In this document: positions 59,241 through 64,000 of the stretch, piece after piece
Layout: each line of letters opens with the position of its first letter
Position numbering within the stretch: position 1 is the stretch's first letter
DNA from: Prevotella sp. E15-22
GTDB taxonomy: Bacteria; Bacteroidota; Bacteroidia; Bacteroidales; Bacteroidaceae
Assembly: GCF_023204875.1 (NCBI RefSeq)
Contig: NZ_CP096247.1
Span: forward strand, 2,604,001-2,668,000
DNA: 64,000 bases
Direction of reading: 5' to 3'
Translations under genes and position numbers: made by a program
Notes under the pieces: model-generated
Told to the model about the DNA's origin: nothing
What the model saw: only the letters and a program-made list of their open reading frames with translations
Database searches by the model: none

Positions 59241-59684
59241 TTACTTATTATTCATATACAGCAAAGGATAAGGTGAGCCTTGTTCATCGAGATCTGTACG
59301 CTTATAGGTATGAAAGCCCATGTGTTCATAGAATCCGATGGCTTGCGGGTTCTGCTCGTTCACGGTTACCTCGTCTGCGCCAAAGTGGTCGGTGGCATAG
59401 CGGACAAGAAGGCTGCCTATGCCCTGCCCACGTCGGTCTGCATCAACGAACAGCATTTCTATCCTACGCCTGTCAATACCTATAAAAGCGATGGGTACTT
59501 CGTCCTCATCCATACTTACAAGCAAATGCCCGACTGTTTGAATAATTTCGGGGATATAGCCCTTGATGCGCATGATTTCGTCTTCAGGCAGAAATGTATG
59601 CGTCCGTCGGACAGCATTCTCCCATATCCTCAACAGTTGTTCCGTAAGGGCTGGTGTACAGTTATCAATCTCCTTTATGTTCAT
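59241..59684 (-). CDS. GNAT-family N-acetyltransferase
   Basis: 147 residues. The acetyl-CoA loop is RRGQGIGSLLV (Q/RxxGxG/A); VNEQNPQAIGFYEHMGF is the following GNAT block. Substrate unknown. It precedes the Vat-like gene in the same direction, and both lie between the two copies of the licD tail. Confidence 0.88.
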   Translation of the reverse strand: MNIKEIDNCTPALTEQLLRIWENAVRRTHTFLPEDEIMRIKGYIPEIIQTVGHLLVSMDEDEVPIAFIGIDRRRIEMLFVDADRRGQGIGSLLVRYATDHFGADEVTVNEQNPQAIGFYEHMGFHTYKRTDLDEQGSPYPLLYMNNK

Positions 59685-59695
59685 TCGTAAAATTC

Positions 59696-59792
59696 CAGAA
59701 CACTAGTGACAGGTCACTGCCTCGTCCTGATTTCTTCAAGATTTCCAATAAGCCTCGAACTGATGCGTGACGCGCTGCTCTACGGGTGGCAG
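59696..59792. repeat. licD 3' end and downstream DNA (parent copy of the duplication)
   Basis: Continuous here, split in two at 58293-58328 and 58421-58481. It includes the perfect 14-bp dyad AGTGACAGGTCACT. Confidence 0.85.
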
Positions 59793-60521
59793 GGTCATGT
59801 AGTCGCCATAGGTGCGCTGCAGGTAATCTTTATAGCCCACCATGGTCTTGTAGGTCTTATTCTCGAACAGGATATCGACGCTCTCTGCGATATCCTCGGC
59901 AGGGAAACAGCCCTTGATACGGGGGCCTGCCTCGGTCATATTGCATACGGTGTGGGTTGGCTCTGTCAGCACAATGAGTCGGCGGAGCTTGCGTTCTATC
60001 TGGCGCACACTCATGGGCCAACACTTATAGACCCAATAGGCCAGGCGCGACTGCAGGGGATTGCTCTGCGAGATTTTGCAACGGCGAATCTTATAAAGCA
60101 GCTTCTTTTGCTTAAAGACACGATTGCGCTCCTGGGGATCGTCGGACACATAGTCGACAGGGAAGATGTCCATATAGACGCCTATCTCGTAGCCCTGGGT
60201 TTCCGTCTCGACCATGCGCGTGCGCTGGTCGACGACCTTGGCAAAGGTATAGTAATAATGGGATTCCGTGGTGGGATTGATGGCGCGATAGACGCCATTG
60301 TCGTCGTGATAGGACAGGAGGAATTGCTCGTAGTCCTCGCGCGGCATATAGATGTCGATATCGTCGTCCCAGGGAATATAGCCCTTGTGACGCACGGCAC
60401 CAATCAGCGTGCCACTGGAAAGGAAATATCGCAGGTCATGTGCCTCGCAAAACTGATGCACATGGTCCAGAATGCCCATTTGAATCTGGCGCAACTCGTG
60501 TATGTCTTCTATCTTTCTCAT
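59736..60521 (-). CDS. LicD family phosphotransferase
   Basis: 261 residues. The nucleotidyltransferase-fold motifs are SSGTLIGAVRHKGYIPWDDD followed by IDIYMPREDYE, which is the LicD signature. LicD proteins attach phosphocholine or a similar group to surface polysaccharides. It starts 3 bp after the acyltransferase gene, and its end is duplicated downstream. It acts on the cytosolic face before export. Confidence 0.92.
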   Translation of the reverse strand: MRKIEDIHELRQIQMGILDHVHQFCEAHDLRYFLSSGTLIGAVRHKGYIPWDDDIDIYMPREDYEQFLLSYHDDNGVYRAINPTTESHYYYTFAKVVDQRTRMVETETQGYEIGVYMDIFPVDYVSDDPQERNRVFKQKKLLYKIRRCKISQSNPLQSRLAYWVYKCWPMSVRQIERKLRRLIVLTEPTHTVCNMTEAGPRIKGCFPAEDIAESVDILFENKTYKTMVGYKDYLQRTYGDYMTLPPVEQRVTHQFEAYWKS

Positions 60522-60524
60522 AGG

Positions 60525-61631
60525 CTAAGAGCGACCAAACAGCCATTTCTTGAATATAGGACTGATGCGCAGGATGTTTGACGTGATGCAGCAGAAGCCT
60601 ATGACAATGAGGCCCACAAGAACCGACAGCGTGGTGTCGATGACAAAGTTATGGGAATGGGCGTTGAAATAGGATCCTACCTGCGGCAGATTGGGCAGGA
60701 AGAGGAAGTGGATGAGATAGATATCGAGCGTGCGTCGGCCTATATACTGCAACGAGACGCCAATGGGCGACAGCTTGGTGAAGTACTGCTGATAGCAGCG
60801 GAAATACATGAAGGTGATGGTGAGCAGCATGAAGCGCGCCAGCGTCAAGGGGATGACGGCCCAAATGCTTTTGAGCATATGCCACTTCAAGGCATCCATG
60901 GCGGCAAAGATGACGATGAAGGTGAGCATGGGGAAGAACCACTTGCTGTCCATCACCTGTTGTGCCTTGTCCCAATAACGATGCACGATGTTGCCATAAA
61001 GGAAGAAGGGGAAATAGAGCAGCAGCTGGTCCATACTGCTATAGGTGAGGAAATCGGTGACCTGCGTCTTGGGCAGCTTAGAGCCCATGGCCCACTCAAA
61101 CTCCTGGGGCAGATAGTTGGTTTCGTAGACACACAGCGACAGCAGGAAGAACACGACAATGGGAAGCCAGCCCCACCCTGCTGGCAGGAATCGCTTGATG
61201 ATGCTGTCGAGATAGGCAAAGGGATAATAGATGAGGAACATGTAGAGCAGGACGAGCGTGAACCAATAGCCGCCCTTCATCGAAGCGCCCAGATTGTCCA
61301 TCAACCCAACGAAGAAGTCTTTGTTGAAGATGGCGGTGGCAAAGAGGAAGAAGAACACCGTGGGCACTATCTGCACCCTGATTTTCTTGACGACCAGTGT
61401 GCCGAAGTTGCGCATGTTCCACACCTGTGAGGCCTTATAGGCCAGGAAGCCGCTGACGAAGAAGAACAGCGGCATGCGAAACAGCATGAGGAACGGGATA
61501 GAGGAAGAATTTTTCCATGACTCGCCAAAACCCATGATGGCCACGTGATAGGCCACAACAAGAATCATCGTAAAACCTCGGAGCGCGTCTAGCCACTCCA
61601 GGCGCGGTTTCTTTATCTCAACTTTATCCAT
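60525..61631 (-). CDS. Acyltransferase family 3 membrane protein
   Basis: 368 residues with about ten membrane helices. RLEWLDALRGFTMILVVAYHVAI holds the conserved Arg-Gly and His of the family; FRMPLFFFVSGFLAY follows. Such enzymes O-acetylate polysaccharides at the membrane. The start MDKVEIKKPR at 61631 lies 8 bp after a -7 box. It is the first gene of a unit with licD. Confidence 0.9.
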   Translation of the reverse strand: MDKVEIKKPRLEWLDALRGFTMILVVAYHVAIMGFGESWKNSSSIPFLMLFRMPLFFFVSGFLAYKASQVWNMRNFGTLVVKKIRVQIVPTVFFFLFATAIFNKDFFVGLMDNLGASMKGGYWFTLVLLYMFLIYYPFAYLDSIIKRFLPAGWGWLPIVVFFLLSLCVYETNYLPQEFEWAMGSKLPKTQVTDFLTYSSMDQLLLYFPFFLYGNIVHRYWDKAQQVMDSKWFFPMLTFIVIFAAMDALKWHMLKSIWAVIPLTLARFMLLTITFMYFRCYQQYFTKLSPIGVSLQYIGRRTLDIYLIHFLFLPNLPQVGSYFNAHSHNFVIDTTLSVLVGLIVIGFCCITSNILRISPIFKKWLFGRS

Positions 61632-61639
61632 ATGTGCTG

Positions 61640-61647
61640 CAAAAGTA
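61640..61647 (-). promoter_or_regulatory. -7 promoter box for acyltransferase-licD
   Basis: Minus-strand TACTTTTG, 8 bp before the ATG, so the leader would be very short. Confidence 0.6.
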
Positions 61648-61680
61648 CACATATTATTTTGAAATTCAAAAGAAAAGTAC

Positions 61681-61688
61681 TACATTTG
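61681..61688 (+). promoter_or_regulatory. -7 promoter box for the GT14-flippase unit
   Basis: TACATTTG, 22 bp before the ATG at 61711; divergent from the acyltransferase promoter. Confidence 0.6.
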
Positions 61689-61710
61689 CATGCAAATTGC
61701 AAAAAGATAA

Positions 61711-62628
61711 ATGAAAATTGCCTTCTTACTGTCGGCTTTTACAGATGCGCCACATCTGCAACGACTCATAGACAGTCTGCCTTCAGACAGCGACTGCTAC
61801 ATCCATATTGATGCCAGCTTTGACCAAACGCCATTCGTCGAAGCCACGCAGAGATGCGGGCAGCGCAGTGGTTCCGTCACGTTTATTGAGAACCGCGTCA
61901 GGGTGATGTGGGGCAGTTTCACGCAGGTGCGCTTCCAAATGGAGATGATCAGGGCTGCCCTCACTGAGAAGGCCTACGATTATCTGTTTATGCTCAGTGC
62001 CCAGGACTATCCTGTGTGGAGCAACCAGAGGATGATGCAGTATCTGGAGGAAAACAAAGGGAAGAACTTCCTGCAGGGTATGAGTATGGCTGAGTTGCCA
62101 CACAGCGAGACCTACGAATATACCCGCTATCGTTTCTTGAACAACAAGCCATGGCGCTATGGCACACTGAAGAGTAAGTTCAGGGTGGCATTGAGAAAGA
62201 TCTGTGAACCCTTTCTGAAAAAACCTTTGGTTTTCGAGGCTGACGGCAAGACATACAGTCTTTACAAAGGCTCGGACTATTTTGCCATCACGGGTGAACT
62301 GGCAGCCTACTTGCTGGAGACCTATGACCAGAGTCCCGAGCTGCGCCGTTATTTCACCAACAGTTTTGCACCGAGCGAGACCTTTGCCCATACGGTGGCC
62401 TTCAACTCAAGATTTGCCGACAGTTGCATGCTGACCAAAGGACCCGTGAAAAAGTTGGAGCAACTGACGCCCCTCACCTATATTGAATATGGGCAGAAGA
62501 TTAAGATACTGACAGAGGCCGACTACGACAGCATCATGGCCAGCGGCAAGATGCTCTGTAGGAAAACGGTGACTGGCGAGAGTGACCGATTGATGGATAT
62601 GATTGACAAGCAACGACAGCATGGATAA
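61711..62628 (+). CDS. GT14-type beta-1,6-N-acetylglucosaminyltransferase-like protein
   Basis: 305 residues. MKIAFLLSAFTDAPHLQRLI, CYIHIDASFD, VMWGSFTQVRFQMEMIRAAL and YLFMLSAQDYPVWSNQRMM match the core-2/I-branching family. It has no signal peptide and is probably cytosolic or peripheral, adding a sugar to a lipid-linked glycan. Its last 8 bp overlap the flippase gene. Confidence 0.9.
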   Translation: MKIAFLLSAFTDAPHLQRLIDSLPSDSDCYIHIDASFDQTPFVEATQRCGQRSGSVTFIENRVRVMWGSFTQVRFQMEMIRAALTEKAYDYLFMLSAQDYPVWSNQRMMQYLEENKGKNFLQGMSMAELPHSETYEYTRYRFLNNKPWRYGTLKSKFRVALRKICEPFLKKPLVFEADGKTYSLYKGSDYFAITGELAAYLLETYDQSPELRRYFTNSFAPSETFAHTVAFNSRFADSCMLTKGPVKKLEQLTPLTYIEYGQKIKILTEADYDSIMASGKMLCRKTVTGESDRLMDMIDKQRQHG

Positions 62629-64000
62629 CCTGAAAGAAAAAACAGCCAAAGGACTCTTCTGGGGCGCGTTGAACAATGGCACTATCCAGGTGCTCAACGT
62701 GCTCATCGGCATCATGCTGGGTCGTAAGTTGTCGCCTGAGGAGTGGGCGCCCATCGGTATGATTGCCATCTTTTCGGCTATCGCAGGCAACCTGCAGTCG
62801 AGCGGTTTTTCTACTGCCATCGTCAACATGAAGGCCCCGACGAGCAACGACTATAATGCGGTGTTCTGGTTCAACACGCTGGTCAGCGCCATCGTCTATC
62901 TTGTGCTCTTTGCCTGTGCCCCCTGGATAGCCTGGTTCTTTGAGCAGCCTTGTCTCACGGATCTTTCGCGTTTCATCTTCCTGGCGTTCTTCATCTCGTC
63001 GTTTGGCATCTCGACCAATGCCTATATGATGAAAAACATGATGCAACGCGAGATGACCATCGTCGGTGTCACGGCACTCATCATATCGGGCATCACGGCC
63101 ATCATACTGGCTTTCCAAGGCTATTCCTATTGGAGCTTGGCGTGGCAACAGGTGATCAACGCCTTCGTACTGGTGGTGGGAAGATGGGTGTTTGTGAAAT
63201 GGCGCCCCAGCTTCAAGGTGGACTTCACCCCTATTCGTCGGACGTTCCGTTTCTCGATGAATATCCTCATCACGATGATTATCAACACCGTGAACAACCA
63301 TATCCTGACGTTTGTCTTCGGCAAGCTCTTCACGCGGACGCCACAGGTGGTGGGCAACTTCTTCCAGGCATTCAAGTGGGACACGATGGCCTATCAGACC
63401 GTGGGTGGAACCATTGAACAGGTGGCACAGCCTGTGTTGGTGAACCTTCGAGATAATGAGGACGAGAGTCGCGAGGTGCGCGTATTTCGCAAGATGATGC
63501 GCTTTACGGCCTTCCTGGCATTCCCTGCCATGTTCGGCCTGTCGCTGGTGTCGGAGGAGTTTATCCTGGCCACCATTGGCCAAAAATGGATTGACTGTGT
63601 GCCCCTGCTGCGCGTGCTCTGCATCGGCGGTGCCTTCATGCCGTTCTATTCGCTCTATAAGAATCTGATTATCAGTCAGGGACGTGCCGACCTGAACATG
63701 TGGCTGAACATCTCGCAGATCGTCTTGCAGTTTGTCCTCATCTTCGCCACCTATCAGCAGGGCATCCTCATGGTGGTCTATGCCTACTCCATTCTCAACG
63801 TGGTTTGGCTGTTGGCGTGGCAGTTCTTTGCTCACAGGATGATTGGACTGAGGCTGGTGCATGTGCTGAAAGACACCCTCCCCTTTGCCTTGATTTCTGG
63901 TGCCGTCATGGTGGCCTCGCATTTTGCCACCATGCAGTTTGACAACGTCTATCTGCTCTTGACGCTCCGCATTGTGATGGCTGCCGTACTCTATGTTGGC
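62621..64000 (+). CDS. Polysaccharide flippase (Wzx/MATE-like), partial
   Basis: 460 codons without a stop, running off the right edge. It starts MDNLKEKTAKGLFWGALNNG, with the typical flippase helices (VLIGIMLGRKLSPEEWAPIG; FWFNTLVSAIVYLVLFACAP). It carries lipid-linked sugar units across the inner membrane. The start overlaps the GT14 gene by 8 bp, so the two are coupled. Confidence 0.88.
   Translation, partial: MDNLKEKTAKGLFWGALNNGTIQVLNVLIGIMLGRKLSPEEWAPIGMIAIFSAIAGNLQSSGFSTAIVNMKAPTSNDYNAVFWFNTLVSAIVYLVLFACAPWIAWFFEQPCLTDLSRFIFLAFFISSFGISTNAYMMKNMMQREMTIVGVTALIISGITAIILAFQGYSYWSLAWQQVINAFVLVVGRWVFVKWRPSFKVDFTPIRRTFRFSMNILITMIINTVNNHILTFVFGKLFTRTPQVVGNFFQAFKWDTMAYQTVGGTIEQVAQPVLVNLRDNEDESREVRVFRKMMRFTAFLAFPAMFGLSLVSEEFILATIGQKWIDCVPLLRVLCIGGAFMPFYSLYKNLIISQGRADLNMWLNISQIVLQFVLIFATYQQGILMVVYAYSILNVVWLLAWQFFAHRMIGLRLVHVLKDTLPFALISGAVMVASHFATMQFDNVYLLLTLRIVMAAVLYVG

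Noticed and set aside
62534..63922. Minus-strand frame of 462 codons over the flippase
   Set aside because: The plus strand carries a flippase in one frame to the window edge; the minus product is His/Arg/Gly-rich without domains.

Overview
The window reads as chromosome of a Prevotella-like member of the Bacteroidales. The pointers are: many TAnnTTTG (-7) promoter boxes of the Bacteroidetes type; a complete type IX secretion core (porP, porK, porL, porM, porN); two secreted proteins ending in the Prevotella-style sorting tail GKKVVIK; a GH115 xylan alpha-glucuronidase; and BspA-like, DUF5053, DUF6057 and DUF2795 proteins. All names rest on reading the sequence by eye; no database search was made.

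Layout. 0-8 kb: start of iorA, a gamma-carbonic-anhydrase-like protein, a secreted GH2 glycosidase, malate dehydrogenase, a three-gene envelope operon and an M24 aminopeptidase. 8-20 kb (minus strand): one compact run from a promoter near 20.2 kb, with HPr-kinase-like protein, Ser/His S26-type peptidase, PqqD, ABC exporter, porP-K-L-M-N, a barrel protein and priA. The first four look like a peptide maturation/export cassette and join the secretion operon through 4-29 bp overlaps. 20.3-22.6 kb: gene remnants and a repeat-rich spacer with a 22-bp-period palindrome array. 22.6-30.2 kb: an aminotransferase, a HigBA-type toxin-antitoxin pair, and an arylacetate energy module (ADP-forming acyl-CoA synthetase, two PaaK ligases, an ACT protein) that fits the iorA at the window edge.

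30.3-40.1 kb: GH115, two probable type IX cargo proteins, formate-THF ligase, YqeY, and a small peptide gene tied to the second cargo gene. 40.2-50.5 kb: housekeeping genes, then a tight operon metG - DUF6057 membrane protein - TolB-like lipoprotein with CxxCH - nucleotidyltransferase/aminotransferase fusion - opine-dehydrogenase-like enzyme. 50.6-53.8 kb: a one-polypeptide glutamine-type ABC transporter whose binding domain looks circularly permuted, bracketed by duplicated 3' ends of the dehydrogenase gene, beside a second 22-bp-period palindrome array. 54-58 kb: an AT-rich accessory island (BspA-like lipoprotein, hypotheticals, uracil-DNA-glycosylase-like protein). 58.4-64 kb: surface polysaccharide genes (Vat-like and GNAT acetyltransferases, LicD, acyltransferase 3, GT14, flippase), with a duplicated licD tail around the acetyltransferases.

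The most unusual signals are: (1) the kinase/peptidase/PqqD/ABC cassette joined to the type IX operon; (2) two unrelated arrays sharing a 22-bp period and dyad-symmetric units; (3) repeats inserted in frame into conserved proteins; (4) 3'-end duplications around inserted genes; (5) the permuted ABC transporter.
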